Source: Moringa oleifera (lineage: Eukaryota; Streptophyta; Magnoliopsida; Brassicales; Moringaceae). From it: a DNA stretch of 64,000 nucleotides. The position numbers and the translations under genes were made by a program. Positions 11,606 to 25,013 of this stretch are shown piece by piece. A model generated the notes under the pieces. The model did not search any database, had not been told where the DNA came from, and saw only the letters and a program-made list of their open reading frames with translations. The stretch lies in assembly GCA_021397835.1 (NCBI GenBank), contig JAJFZO010000230.1, positions 6,752,001-6,816,000 on the forward strand, given 5' to 3'. How positions within the stretch are numbered: the stretch's first letter is position 1; every line of letters starts with the position of its first letter.

Positions 11606-14600
11606 AAACATCATGTGAATCTATGTTTTTCTATTGTTAATTCTAGTTGTATTGTCAACCTTAGCATTGGGTTAGGTCTTCTAGGTGTCTCCAATGGCTG
11701 CTGCAATGAAGTTTTTGGCAATTGCAGCGCCACTGTTAATTGGGTCTTTCCTTTTCAATTTGGTCTATGAGTTCATGTTAGGAGTTCTGAACTTTAGGCT
11801 AATTATGATGTGTTAATATGATGTATTAGTCTGTACCATTGTCGGCTGGTCGTTTTTTTCCCGGCTAGACGAGGGTAGACATTGTTGCTAAGCTTGTGCT
11901 TGTACAACTATTATGGTCATTTTGTAATTGAATTTGTAATTTAATTTTATGAATAATCTTGTGGTATCTTACATAAGTTTCTTCAATGTTGCTTGCTATG
12001 GTGTCTGCTCCAAATCTCAAAGATATGAACTTGGCTTGTCTTGGACAAGTAGCAGAGTTCCAGAGCCAAGCCAAAGTCCGCTGTCTCACTTTCCAGAAGA
12101 AGACAACTTCAGATCCTCAGCTTTCCTTTCCCTTTGGCTGAGACCCATCACCATTCACGCAGAACCAACCACAACCAAGAAACTTTCCTAATCAAAAGTT
12201 CCAGTCTTGAAGCTATTGTGATCAAAAGATTCAATCTGGAAACTGTTATGATAAAAAAGATTCAATCATTGATGATGGGTCATTGTTAAACAACATGGTT
12301 GGTAGTTCTATGAAAAAATCTGACGTATAAAGAGGAGATTACTGTCTCTTTTAGGGTTTTCAGGGAGAGTAAAATGAGTTCCTCAAGGGATTCCATGAAC
12401 ATAAAACTCGAATTTTCATAACAGTTTATCAGCTTGCTTGGGAATCAATGGCCTACAGGAAAATTATATTAAAAGCTTGTTCAATGAATTTGGCTAACGG
12501 TCGCAATTTTTCAAAAATTTTGTCTCCACTTACAAGGCTTTGCTTAAAAGCAAAGGGCATCCAAGGAAGTCTTCGTTGATTGCATTCACACAATCATAAT
12601 TCCAAGGCACGCGTGATCTCTTCAGTATCTCTCAACCTCGATCCTTTCTATATCATTCCATCCCTTTCTTGAGTGACCAAATTATGATAAGCACAAGAAA
12701 AGATTTTAAAACTATCTCTTGCTCTCAAGAATCAATCCCTGGTGCTGCAAAGTCTCCAATGGCTTTCACAATTTTACCATGATCAACGGTCTTTTATCAA
12801 TATCTCTTCAAAAAATCAGTACAATCCATATCAGCAGCAGATCTTGATTTATATTTTTACATAAAAATCAAGCTAAAGTGAAAACTTGAAAGGTGACAAA
12901 ACCGGACTCTTAGTTGTTGGTGCTGAGGACTAATTAAGCTTTAAACTATTGGTATATCTGGCTTGATTTGTAGATAATATTTATTTGTTTCTGCGAAGCT
13001 CTGATTAGTGTATGAAGATCACATGCTAATAACTGCTATTAGGCCAGAGTGCATGTGCTAATGCAGCAAGCACAAAGCAACAGCACTATCAATTGGAGCT
13101 ATCCATTTCAGGAGGTACGGACATTGCCATAGTAAGAGAGAGAGAGTGAGTGTAAGCAGCAGTGAGATTTTACTGTTTCTTCAAAGACTATGAAATCATA
13201 CTCTTCAGTGGTTATCTCATAACTTGTAATTAAGTCAATTATTAGCTTTGCAATCATTGTTTAAGATTTGAGACGTGAAAATTTTTGCCCATAAGCCAAT
13301 GGGAAAAGAATAGTAAGAATAGTAAAAGGCGCCTAAAGCAAAGTGAAAGAACAAAAAAGAAATTATCTGACTCTAATGAAAACCATAGCTTTAAACCAAA
13401 AGGGAACACTGAAAAAACATTGAGAGAGGTAGAGAGAGAGAGAGAATCAAATATAAGATTTCGGTCAGAAACCAAATTTACATTTGAAGAAAAAATTATC
13501 AATGGGTTTGTTGAATGTAAAAAGAATTAGTGAAAGAGAATATTGCTTCCTTACATTGCCCTTAGTATAGATACCCAATATCCTTAGGGACAAAAATCTT
13601 TATGCACCTCTTTTTGTTTTGGATCTTTGTTCTTATTCTGTGTTCTTGCGACATTTTTATGCAGCCAAGTTGAGGAAGGGCAGAACCAGAACTGAGGCAT
13701 GGCAAACACAAGGGTTTGGTTAAAGACGGAAAAAGTGATGACATTGTTTACTCATAAAAGTATGAGTTTTGGTGTACCATTTCCCCATTTGTTCCAAAAG
13801 CATCCATTAGAAAACAAAAAGGTGTGTGAATGAAATTCTGTTACTGGCGGGAAATATATTATGTAGGAAGAAAAAGAGAGAAGGATGTAATAAAGGAAGG
13901 GAAGAGAAGGTGGAGGAGAGCATCTGCAAGCACCTTTTGTTGTGGATAATGTAGTTTTTTGTGGAGGCTTTTGGTTGTTTAACAGTCCTGTGTCATATGA
14001 GATGAGAAGCAGTGGCAGTTTTGAATAGTTTCATGGGCTTACTGTTGTAAGCAAGGTTTCTCATTGGGATCGCCACAATCTTGAGATGTTTATGGGTGAG
14101 GCGTGGCCCATCTTCACCAAACAAAAACATTTTTTTGGTTTTCCAATCTACCCAAGATAAGTGTTTTTCTTCTCTGCCCTTTTTTATTCCCTTCTTGGTA
14201 TCGCATCTTCAACGCATATTCTTTGATTGGATAGTATTCATCAAGTTATCAGGCAAAGAAACAAACCCACGGTTTCTGTGGAAGCAAGAGATGGAGAGAG
14301 TAACGTTATGACATTTGCTCGTCCCATCAACCACAGTAACCACTTCCACAGTTTCACCACATCAAAAGTCACAAATAATAATCCCTCCATCAACATAAAC
14401 ACTTCGGCAACTCAGATTACAGGCCTGCAAGCTTCTGTTAACAAGACCATACGTCTATTGAAATCATAGGCTATGAGAGCAATATCAAATAACCTGAGAA
14501 TGTGCTGTCACGTTTAAGCCGAATGCAAGCAGCTGACGTGATGTGCTCCCCACTGACGAAATAGAAGATAACACTGATCACTTTGGTTAGGGTAGTGAAT

Positions 14601-14948
14601 TGGACCGAGTTTTCTTGTATAAAAAAGGGAAAAAAAAATCATCTTACCGAATATATCTCACCAGGAAGCCAGTAGTTGCCCCGCCCCCCCCACCCCCCAA
14701 AAAAAAAAACAAAAAAGAAGTGAAAAGCCATCCTTTATCTTGGAAAATGATATTCACAGTTCAATTACCAATAAAACAGGGAACGAAACAACTATGAAGT
14801 GTAAAACAAACTACAAAATTAGTCTAGGTGTCATTTTAGAAGCCAACCAATCAAGAAGCCACAACCCATCTCATCATCTTCCTACTTCCTCCCATCTCCA
14901 TTTTCTCCTCACAGACACCCGAAATGATATGCCAAGCTGGATCAAGTA
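11606..14948. other. Convergent intergenic region (3' UTRs, no gene recognised)
   Basis: This lies between the ends of the RAP2.4-type gene (+) and the ERGIC3-type gene (−). The first 350 or so bases look like 3' UTR. The remainder has moderate A/T content with short GA runs (near 13130 and 13430) and a C-run followed by an A-run near 14680–14712. Open frames such as 11949–12191, 13285–13530 and 14227–14469 show no recognisable protein features. Confidence 0.6.
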
Positions 14949-17900
14949 TCAACTAAATTTACCAAGTTCCATCTTCTTTTTGATCGCCCTTTGACCATGG
15001 TATATGAATGAATCCAGTATTCCCGAAACAGTGAAGACACCTGAATGCAACATTTTTGACTTATCCAATCAAGGTGATTATCAACAAATTGATGAACATT
15101 TTCCGGTAACACAAACACAAGAAAAAGGAATAGGAAGATTTAGCAATAAGCGGGATATGAAACATTGTTGAATTAAATTCAAAATTAACAACTAAAAACT
15201 TTAGAACACATTAAAACATATGTTAGAGAAAGTTCAAAAGATTAAGACAATGACAAACACATGACGGACAATTAAATTAATTAGTTCACAAAATAAATCA
15301 ATTAGTTTGTAAAGAAACCACATTAACTGGTAAAAGTAATGGTAATAAAAAACTCAAAATGATGTACCAAAAGTCTCAAAATTGACATTTTAAGGAGATG
15401 TAGTTTCTTTAAATTTTTCCTCTTTTTGTTTTTTTTTTTTGGGGGGGGTGGGGGAGGGGGAGAGAGAGAAGAAATGAGTCTGTGATCTATTCTTTATTAT
15501 TGGCTGGTCCTGAGGGGTCAAGTAAGTGTTACCTCCAACTATAGCACAAACATTTGTTAGGAAGTGCAAGAATGACACGTGCTCCTCTGTGAAAGTAACC
15601 TGCACCACTCAAATAGTAAATAAGCCAAGGAACCCGCCCCAAAAAATGCATAAAGAAAAGAGAAACTAAATTAAGCTGAGAATTCTACATGCAAATGCAT
15701 GTATTGTAAAGCTTATATAAGATATATCAAAATAAGAATGCATGGAATAAGTGAAATCCACCTTAATTGGAGACAGGTCATAGAAGAAGAAAACTCCCGG
15801 CAGGGACTGAAGGCGACCTGCTTCTGCATTCCTAAAATGTTCAGTCACAGAGAACTGCCAAGAACAATTGCTTCCATGTAAGAGAACACAGCACGTAATA
15901 AAGTGAAATCAGTAACCGACCTTCTACAAGTTTAACTATACCTGATTTGACTGAATAGTGTGTCCGCTCACATCTGTGTACACAGTAGGTACCACCTGCA
16001 ATATATAAAGAAATTTTTGTTTTTGAAGAATCCTCATAACCTGAAAGCTTTCTCAACAACTTTACCACATTGCATGGCACATCCCTTTTTCTAGGTAAAA
16101 AGTCAAAAGAGGCAGAAGTTCTTATTTTTCTCCAGTGAAGTTACAACACACCAAACATGTATCCACTTGAAATTGTTCTACTTCAAACACAACTAATTTT
16201 TAAAGAAGCAGAAACATAATAGCAATGGGAAACAAAACCTGGCTGTAATTTAAGACCAAAATTGTTCAACAGTTGCGGAGGTACCAAATGTCCACCAAAA
16301 CACCAATCTTCTTTAGAGTCACTCTTGAAGCACACAACCAGCAGTCACAATAAAACATCAGACCAGCTCATAATATTTTCTTGCAGTTAATTGGACAAGT
16401 GCTGTTTTGTCCTTCACCAACAAATTTCTAAATGCCAATCAGTGTCTTAGAAAATGCCTCAAAATAATAAATCTTCAATGATCTGTATAAATCTACCACA
16501 TCAACAGTGTGAGTAGAAATTGACAGCATTAAAGAAATCTAAGGATTTTTGAAAATTTCAGTCTCTACAGCGACATAAGAACTAGTATTATCTAGCTCAA
16601 ATTTGGAAAGGAAAATTGGTCATGCTGCAGCAAAGGGACAAATAACAAGCTTTCTCCATATTTGATGCCTTGTCTAGCCCTAAAATGACAAATGCATGTT
16701 TTTTAGGTTTGTTTTCCTCTCATCATTAAATTGTTTAATAAACTGACAAAAAATAAAAATTAATCATACAATTCATTCTTCACCACAGGCTTATATGCTG
16801 AGACCACCAAGAATATTAAGTGACGCATACCTTCTTGTTTTATACCAGCATATTCACAATTGAGGCAGAAACAAAAATGTTGAGAATAGAAAGGAACGTG
16901 AATAGTCCATAGATTATAAATATTATCATGGCTTTGGCTTCCATTACTTAATGATGAAAATGAAAACAGAAGAAAGAAAATATGGAAGTCTAAGAATCAA
17001 ACCTTGATAAAATATTGATACATCCCACTCGGTGTTTCCTGCGTCCATTGCACACTGAACGGGAAGAAAAATTATCAACCAAAAAAAAAAAAAAACACAA
17101 AATATACAATGACATGAAGGCTAGAGGCTTTCAGGCCCCAGTACATATCATGGCCAAGTTGATGACATTGCAGAAGGAAGAGGTAATTACCCGTCAAGAG
17201 GGTTCACAACACCTGGGAAATAATCTCCAAAAGCCAATCTATTGATTTTGTGACTTATCTGTGTAAGACATAATCAGTTAACTAGCTAGCTCGTATAACA
17301 ATGCACAACAGGTAGAAAAACAAATGATTTTTACAATATGACAGGAGGAAGGATGCCGTCTCACATTAAAAGTATCCTTTTGAAATGCCAGCAAATCATG
17401 TACATGAACGCCTGATTGCTGAAAGCTTTTCCCAGGAGCAAAATGAAAATTCCCAGCCACTTTATTAACTTCCAAGAAACCATACACATTACATCCTTCA
17501 CCATCTTCATCCTTAATCCTTTGCAGAAACCCTTCTCTTTTGCACTGAATGATACAGACAGCAACACATTACATGAATATACTTCTACCTCAATGATCAA
17601 TTAGTAAATACAGCAACACTGAGATAAAGCAAGATCAGCTATTGTTACAAACTGGGACAACAAACACCATCATTATAGAGCATCCACACAGAAAATCTGA
17701 ATATCAATCTAGCATACGGTAGCTTACTGAAAGATAAGGCACAACCAAGCCATTTACCACATACTTGTCACAAATATCAAACACCATCATGTTACCCTGT
17801 TAAAAGCTTCACCAAAAGAACATCCTTTGTCCATTAAAATACCAGTTCACTACAGTAAGATAACAACAAATATTTCTGGAAAAAAAAAGAAGGTAAAATA

Positions 17901-18316
17901 TCAAATAAGAAACCTGAAAACAAGGAAAATACTTGAACATTAGGCAACATAGACACACAACCAAAATAAAACCATATTTCATATTCATTTCAAAATTCTT
18001 CAGAAAATATTAACTAAAGAAAACAAAATGTCATCAGAGTTGTTAAGCAATGTTTGACATGATAGTCAAGTGTTCAGCATCTTTCACATCAAGGTCAGTG
18101 GTAAGAATGTTAGGAGCTAACTAGGAAAAGGAAATCAGCTTTAAGCAAGAGCATCCGCATAAAAATTAGTAGGATCGCATATCATGTTAGAAAGGTTTCA
18201 CTCCGGAAATTTTAATTCGTTCATCTAAGTTCAATGCCGTTCACATTCTTACAAGTGGAACACAGAACCGGGTAGTCAAGAATAGTAATGATTTTTCCTC
18301 TTTTTTTTTTTTTTTT

Positions 18317-18352
<36 letters not shown>

Positions 18353-19531
18353 TGGGGGTGGGGGTTGTGGAGGGAGGTAACAAGTTCAACAAACATTTCA
18401 CTCCAAAAAGCAAAATGACACAGAACCTTTAATACCAACAGACCTGGTCAATCAAATCTGGATTTGAGAGTGCCCAACCTTTCTTTCTATATGCTTCACG
18501 GACTTCCTCACATGAATTGCAACAATCTTCATCTGACTGCAAAATAAAAAGAGCAAATGGTTAAGGGAAATGTACAAATCATCGCAATTAAAGGAGTAAG
18601 ATGAAATTTGCAACTTCCTAGACATCCAATAGAAGGCATGACCAAATATAGAATACATCAATGAGGCCTGCTGACCGCAATAAACATGGAAACAATGATT
18701 GGTGAACCTCCAGTTCATAAATCCATATGGAATCAGAGTGCATTTTTTTCATAGAAGGGTTTCATTGCTAAGTTTAAAGCACACACTAGTACGATGGAGC
18801 TAGAAAACAAAACTGACCGCTTCTGCACCATAGCATGAGCCACAATATGTTTCATTATGTTCAAGCCTGCCCCCATGTCTTTGTAAAGGCCTATCAATCT
18901 GTGTCAAGAAGAAACAGTAGTGAGAATAATAAGAGAGAACGGAAACTGAAGTTGAAAAGAATCGCGTTCCTTGCATTTATTAAACATCATAATGAGCAAC
19001 TACTGGAATTAAAAGGATCGCATGGACTGTCACTTATAAAATGCAAGAGAGAACTTTAATACATGTTCAACTTAAATTTTTTAGTTTGATTTTCTGACTA
19101 GTAAGTAGGTACACCTCACCCCATTGTGGGAACAATGTGAATGCATGACCCAGACCAGGCAATTTACCAGCCACACACCTTCTGCACAATAAGTCTCTAA
19201 CTTTTCTACCACGTTTAGCAACTCAATAATTGGTAAGTAGTAGCTTGTTTAATGTAGGACTCAATATAATTAACAAAAGCATAAGAGATGTTGGACCTCC
19301 ATCAAGTAAAATTATATTACCAACCTTAGGAGCACCAATCCCATCTTGCCTAGCTTCTATAACGTTGCCATGAGAATCTAATCTTTTCTTGATGATGTCA
19401 TGTTTCTGCAAATTATGCAGGACATCAAAAGAAGATGGTCAGCCAAAATCTTGTAGAAACATATAAAGCATCAGGCATGTCTCTCTCCAGGACTTACTCT
19501 GTGCATGTAACGTGTGTGCATATACGTGTCC

Positions 19532-19572
<41 letters not shown>

Positions 19573-21074
19573 GAGAGAGATCCCTACAGTACAAGCAAAC
19601 ACCATTGATTGTCGAAGCTATACATACCACATCAAGATGTTGCTCTCCGCTAATGTCCATGGCATCAAGACTAAGGATCGAACATGGCAGAGCAGGAAAA
19701 GTGACATCAAACTGCACTCTCAATTATCAAATCGGCACAATTCAACAATTCAAGTGGATAACACATAGTCAAAGAACAAAATATACATCAAACAGCAGAT
19801 GACAAAGATTACAAAAATAATGTGTATCTCGATCAATAAATAGATATCCTCTCGATATTTGACAAAGTATGATTAATCGGTATATAGATATAGAAGACCA
19901 TAATTTGTTTAAAATGGTTGTAATAGTTGAAGACATTTAATGAACACCCTAAGGTGCTGTAAGAAATTAAGAAACAAGTAGTCAAAATGGCAAATGAGAT
20001 TACATTGATACGTAGTGTTTCTCCCCTTGAAGTGTCTACCACAAGTTTCGTTTCAGTCACAGCATGGAGATATAATTCTGAAATGAAATGGGATGTGTAA
20101 GCTTAATCAATGGAAAAGTAGAACCAGTGAGAAAGAAAAAAGATCAAGTAATACAGCTATCCAAAAGGCATTTAAAGTGAACACAAATACTGCACTGTAC
20201 TGGCATATTAGGCTACAAAAAGCTGCAAAGACTAGGTCTAATCTAAAAGTAGCAGAGTTATTATTATCCATACAATTCTATTCATTCCATGTGTGCAAAC
20301 AGTCAGGCATGTTTAGATAAGTATTTAATGAGGAAAAGCATTGTCTGTGGTAGCACTCGTCTCTTGGTTCCCATGAGGTACAAATACTTGTTTTGAAACC
20401 TTCGCAGGAACACAATATGTTTTCCGTTATTCAACTTTCTAACATGGCAACAATATAGTTGGCAGCAGATACAGATCCAATAGAGGAAATTACGATCAGG
20501 AACAATCACAATGATGTGATCTTCAAAAATGTGCCTCTAACAAGTTTATTTTCCTTCCAAACTAAATTATCAATCCAGACAAACATTTATCTATCAGTTG
20601 TTAACTAAATATATCACCTTCAACTTAAATGTTCAATCTAGGTCCCATCACTCAATCAAAATTTCAGCTGGCAGCCACGAAAGGATGACTGCATTTCCAC
20701 AAGCATGCTCACAACCATTTCAGTTCAACTCATCAAATGCTAGTAACAAGGGAAGCAAATTCTTCAATACCATAGAAAATAAACAAATCAATGGCATACG
20801 CAAATAACAGCGCCTTAATTTCAGTGCAAAAGGAAGGAACCTAAAACATTTACAATCATATACATGCATCTATGAATATTAAGTATAGGGAGGGATAGAG
20901 AGAGAGAGAGAGAGAGAGAGAAGCACACGTACGGAGCTCGGAGATAAAAAGCAGAAGCATGACGATGGAAGAGACAAGAGTGATAAGCCCACCGGAGAGA
21001 GTACGGCTGTAGAAATCCTCATTGATTTTAGGGTAAGCGTCCAAATTCCTGAGCTTGTTCATTATACCGTCCAT
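14949..21074 (-). CDS. ERGIC3: ER–Golgi cargo receptor, ERGIC3/Erv46 family
   Basis: Thirteen exons on the minus strand join in frame: 21074–20933, 20077–20004, 19711–19628, 19405–19325, 18898–18818, 18536–18444, 17544–17365, 17258–17191, 17054–17003, 15995–15942, 15854–15762, 15599–15533 and 15040–14949. They encode 386 residues, the usual family length. All introns are GT–AG. The start is the ATG of MDGIMNKLRNLDAYPKINED; two open codons upstream begin with TTG. TM1 spans about 29–45 and TM2 about 343–368, leaving a lumenal domain between them. That domain has Cys 146, 149, 159, 160 and 163 (CGSC … CCNSC), VAGNFHFAPGKSFQQSGVHV and GVFFFYDLSPIK. Erv46/ERGIC3 proteins cycle between ER and Golgi in COPI/COPII vesicles as cargo receptors. 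The gene model is very secure; cargo in plants is unknown. Confidence 0.97.
18319..18350. repeat. (GT)16 microsatellite in intron 6 of ERGIC3-type gene
   Basis: This is a perfect dinucleotide run directly after an 18-bp T tract and followed by a G-rich stretch. Alternating purine–pyrimidine DNA of this length is probably length-polymorphic. It sits about 95 bases inside the intron from its donor. Confidence 0.9.
19532..19574. repeat. Compound (GT)n(GA)n microsatellite in intron 3 of ERGIC3-type gene
   Basis: A GT run passes directly into a GA run, and more GA follows after a one-base interruption. It lies about 55 bases from the 3' end of exon 3, wholly intronic. Confidence 0.9.
20897..20920. 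repeat. (AG)12 microsatellite beside the first donor site of ERGIC3-type gene
   Basis: On the coding (minus) strand this is a CT run that begins 12 bases after the intron 1 donor (exon 1 ends at 20933). A pyrimidine tract this close to a 5' splice site can bind PTB-type regulators, but that effect is speculative here. Confidence 0.85.
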
Positions 21075-21758
21075 GCCCAAGTCCCTGATTTAGATACCTC
21101 GACTGATCTATCGATCGATTTGTTGATACTAGCTCCTATCTAGTCTAATTTAAGCTAACAATAATTATACCTACGCGGGAAAGAAAATTAAAATTGTGAT
21201 ACACTCAAACACCCCGTTGAAACCGAAGATTTCCGATCTGCTGTTCGAACGAGGCGTCCAAGATTTAGGTGGAACTTTCCCCGATTGAGAAGGGTCTGGT
21301 GCCTTTGTTTTCCCCTTCCCTTCCCTTCTCTTCCCTTTCCGTTTGCTCTTTTTTAAAAATTTTCTTTTTCTTTTCTTTTCTTTTCTTTTCCTTTCTTCGT
21401 AGACAGTGACACAGAGAGAAAGACGAGGAGTCGCGTATTTCTCCCACCCACCGTATTCACCGTCTACGTAATCTTCGGTATTTTCATGTTTTAAATAATA
21501 TTCTTTTTTTTGTATTTTGTAATATTTTATACTTTTTTTTTTTTTTTTTTACATTTTGAAGGAAAGAATAAATTATCAAAAAGAGTCAAAACTAACTCTT
21601 AAAGGAATTCCATCATAGGAAGAAAAAGCCCATGCAGGTAGCCAGATGCCCATAATTTTGGTCCACTTTGTTCTCTTTACAGCGCAATAAGGCCAATATT
21701 CAGCAAAATTAAATGTTCACAAAAACCCAATTTTAAGATTTGATGGACAAGGTAACAG

Positions 21759-21928
21759 CCCAATCATCATTTTCTCCGGCTCAGAAATGTTGGCCTTTCT
21801 CAATCTCCTTCAGCCTAATGGGCCAATGAGCCCAGCTACCCAAAAACAATACTGCTCAATTATCAATCTCCTCTGGCCCAGAATTATGGGCCTCTCGAAT
21901 TTCCATCAGACCAATGGGCCGTGAGCCC
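21759..21928. repeat. Degenerate tandem duplication rich in GGGCC motifs
   Basis: Two copies of about 75 bp (21759–21833 and 21855–21928) share the order CAATnATCA … CTCCnnTGGCnCAGAA … CAATGGGCC … GAGCCC. The repeat period is about 96 bp. TGGGCC/GGCCCA elements (site II type) recur in both copies. The pair lies about 700 bp upstream of the ERGIC3-type start codon. Confidence 0.55.
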
Positions 21929-23178
21929 GATTTGGCCCTTTTTCAGGAAGAAGGAACCAAAACCTAATGGAAAGGAATTAAAAGCCTAGAAGCAAAAAAG
22001 TGATGATATGCTTGGTCAGCCAATCCATAAGTTGATTCTTATATGATTCCATAACTATTACATAAGATCACATGGGTATTATCTTTTCTAGATTTGGATT
22101 TGGTTTCAAGTCTTTCAAATAGAATTTCGGATTTGAATCTCGAATACCTTATCAAACACAATTAGAATCGATCTTATGCCTCGGTTTAACCTAATCGAAA
22201 CCACCCAGTAAGACCATATTATTTGAAGGAAAGAATGATTCGGAGAAAGAAAAGAAAAAGGTTTCTAGTAAATGAAAGAATGAATTAAAATGGAGGGAAT
22301 TAATGCTTTTTATAGGATAGGGCCATGGCCTTGGAATTAATGCTTTAATAGGACCCATTTATTTTGGATTCCCTTAGGCAAAATTAACCTCCATTATTTC
22401 TTTAATCTTTCACTTTATAGTCTCACAATGCCATTGTCTTGTTGTAACCCTGTTGATATGAAAGCAAAACCGGCCTTACAAAAATTTCCTGTTTTTTCTT
22501 CACTTGTAGAAATCAAATGGGACCATTGTACTTTGGTATACCTTGACCATTTCATGAATGAAGATGGACACCACACATTTTCTCCCACTTTCTTTCACCC
22601 GAGAATCTTAATTCCTTTTCCAGGAAAATTTCATTGTTGTTTCCTATTAAACATGTGAAAATTTGATAACTCGAATGTTCGAAAGTTCATATAAATGATC
22701 TGTCTTAATCACCATGGTAGGCACTAATCAAATCATGGGTGAGTTTGGAGTTTGGGATCAAATCAAATAATTTTGTCGAATTGGCTTCCATGGCTTTCAA
22801 ATGGGGAATTAGAGGAATTTCTTTTTCGACAAAGTTGTTCAACTCAAAAATGATTGTCAATTGGGTCTTGTCACATACACATTTATATTCTAATCACAAC
22901 TACTTCCAAGTAAGTTCAAAAAGCATCGTTTTGACTCGGGACCAATCTGAACGATTCCCAATACAAAATTTTCTCACAATATAAATGTTTTCCCGTGGGA
23001 AAAAGAAAGTGAGAAAAAATCTGAAATTTCATCTCATATCTGCCTCCGTGACTTAATTTTATGCCATGCTGTCTTTATTCTTATGTAGAAAAGATATGAA
23101 GCTGGGATGACATGAAAGGCCTTTCAGCTGTCACCCCTTCATTCTTTATCCCAACACTTCTTTTAGGTCATTTTTTTC

Positions 23179-23493
23179 AACAAATGGTTAGCATTATAGT
23201 GGCAGGCACCAATTTACACAATCTTTTGGAAAAATATTTAAAAGTGAACTTTACCCAATAACAAAATAAAATTGAGAGTCAAAAATAAATTTTGAAGTTT
23301 AAAACTTTATGCCAAAAAAAGGGAAATCAGGATACTTCTCCAACACATGATGATTAGCATTACAATGGTGGCACCAAATCATACAATTTTTTATTTTTAA
23401 AAAAAATTGAAAAATCAAGTTTACCCAAGAACAAAATAAGAATGAGAGTGAAAAATAAAGTGTAAAGCTTGAAACTTTAAGCCAAAATAGGGT
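23179..23493. repeat. Diverged tandem duplication, unit about 150–160 bp
   Basis: Copy 1 (about 23179–23323) and copy 2 (about 23341–23493) share the order ATGnTTAGCATTA … TGGnnGCACCAA … TTTACCCAAnAACAAAATA … GAGAGTnAAAAATAAA … AAACTTTA.GCCAAAA. Many substitutions and small indels indicate an old duplication. There is no coding content. Confidence 0.6.
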
Positions 23494-24489
23494 AAGATTA
23501 TGCATCTATGATTAACCCATTAATAATGATGATTAAGATTCCGTGAAGCTACGATTTTGCAAATGGGTATGGCTAAGGAAAGCGTTACGTGGCTCCGATG
23601 CTGCTACACTCCCTACATAATCAATACCGATTTGGACTATCCCATAGTTGGTGCCTTATGCACTAAAATACAATCAAATAGGCAAAAACAAAAGAGAGAA
23701 AGAGAAAAGGAACATGGAAATTGAGGATCTTGACAATTAAGTGGAATCAATGGGTTATTTTTTGCCTAACTCCCCTAGATAATATTAAAATTATAGCAAT
23801 AATTATGTTCGGAGAATGTCCCCATTCATCTAAGTACACTAATCTTGGATTTTTTTTTTTTGGATTAAAAAACCAATGAAAAAGATACTAATGTGATTTT
23901 TCATGGAGTAGATTAACACATAAGTTGGCTGTAAAGAAGAGTACCCGTAATCTACTTTTTAATCCAATCTTATTTGATTCTCTCTTTAGTATCAAAGATG
24001 GCAAATCTTTCTCAGCGGAACCCTAACGTTGTCACGAGCAAGATCTAGATGTCTCGGAAGAAAATTACACGAATACGTACACATTACATGTATCTATTAG
24101 GGAAAGAATATTGGAATCATGAGATAAAAATGGGTGAACCAAATTGAGGTAGGGACCCCACTTTTTCGAAATTCTGATGAAATGAAATGCACGCTGGTAT
24201 AGCGAAGGGTAGATGCCACTCAATAACAAGATTCCGCTTTTGATCACACCTATCGAGGGTTCTTTGTAAATGCCCTCACTTTTTTGAAATATTAAAGTCG
24301 ATAAAAATCTAGAAAAGGAGGGGGTGGAAGAGGGATATCTTGATTTTAAGTGGCAGGAGGAGGGATTAGGGTTCAGTGGGGGGTGGTGGGCATTTTAGTG
24401 GGTTTAGCACTATGGGCATAATTTTGTGGGCCCTGATGAATCATTGCCAAGCCGACATGACATGTCACGTCCAAGGAAAGAGAGAGAGT

Positions 24490-24548
24490 GGGCCCATTTT
24501 TCCTTGCAGCGTCTGGTTTTAACTTCTGTTGGGGGCCCATTTTTCCTT
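24490..24548. repeat. Exact 16-bp direct repeat GGGCCCATTTTTCCTT
   Basis: The two copies are at 24490–24505 and 24533–24548, spaced 43 bp start to start. They sit in a GC-balanced island (about 24330–24660) with another GGGCCC near 24430 and pyrimidine-rich sequence after 24560. GGGCCC/GGCCCA motifs are common in promoters of plant housekeeping genes, but no ORF follows on either strand. Confidence 0.7.
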
Positions 24549-24934
24549 AACCGAAACTCTTAGTTCTGCCTTCTTCGCTGCCGTCTCCCCCTTGTGGCAG
24601 TTATTTCAGTTGCTCGCTTTACCCCGTCAGTGTCTCTTTCTTCTACTAGATTGCTTCTCCATATTATATTTTTTTTCAAAAATAATAATATATAATTTAG
24701 GCATTTGAATATTAATAATGGTTTAAAATTATATTATAAATATTATATAAAATTTGAATTTTGTACCTTATAAATAATTTAAAATTATAAAAGAATTCAT
24801 CACGATAAACATCTTAAACCGAATAACATAGATGAAAATAAAATAATATTTGTATATATAAAATCAAAAATAAAAAGTTAATTTTTATTTTTTAATATGT
24901 ATTATGCTATAATCTTTCTCAAAAAGTCATTTAC

Positions 24935-25013
24935 ATTGATTTATAAATAAAAAATATAACTTAGTGAATAAAAATTGATTTATAAATAAAAAAATATAAT
25001 TTAGTGAATAAAA
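24935..25013. repeat. 39-bp tandem duplication
   Basis: Two adjoining units (24935–24973 and 24974–25013) begin ATTGATTTATAAATAAA and differ by one substitution and one extra A. The high identity implies a recent slippage or duplication event in A/T-rich sequence. Confidence 0.85.
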
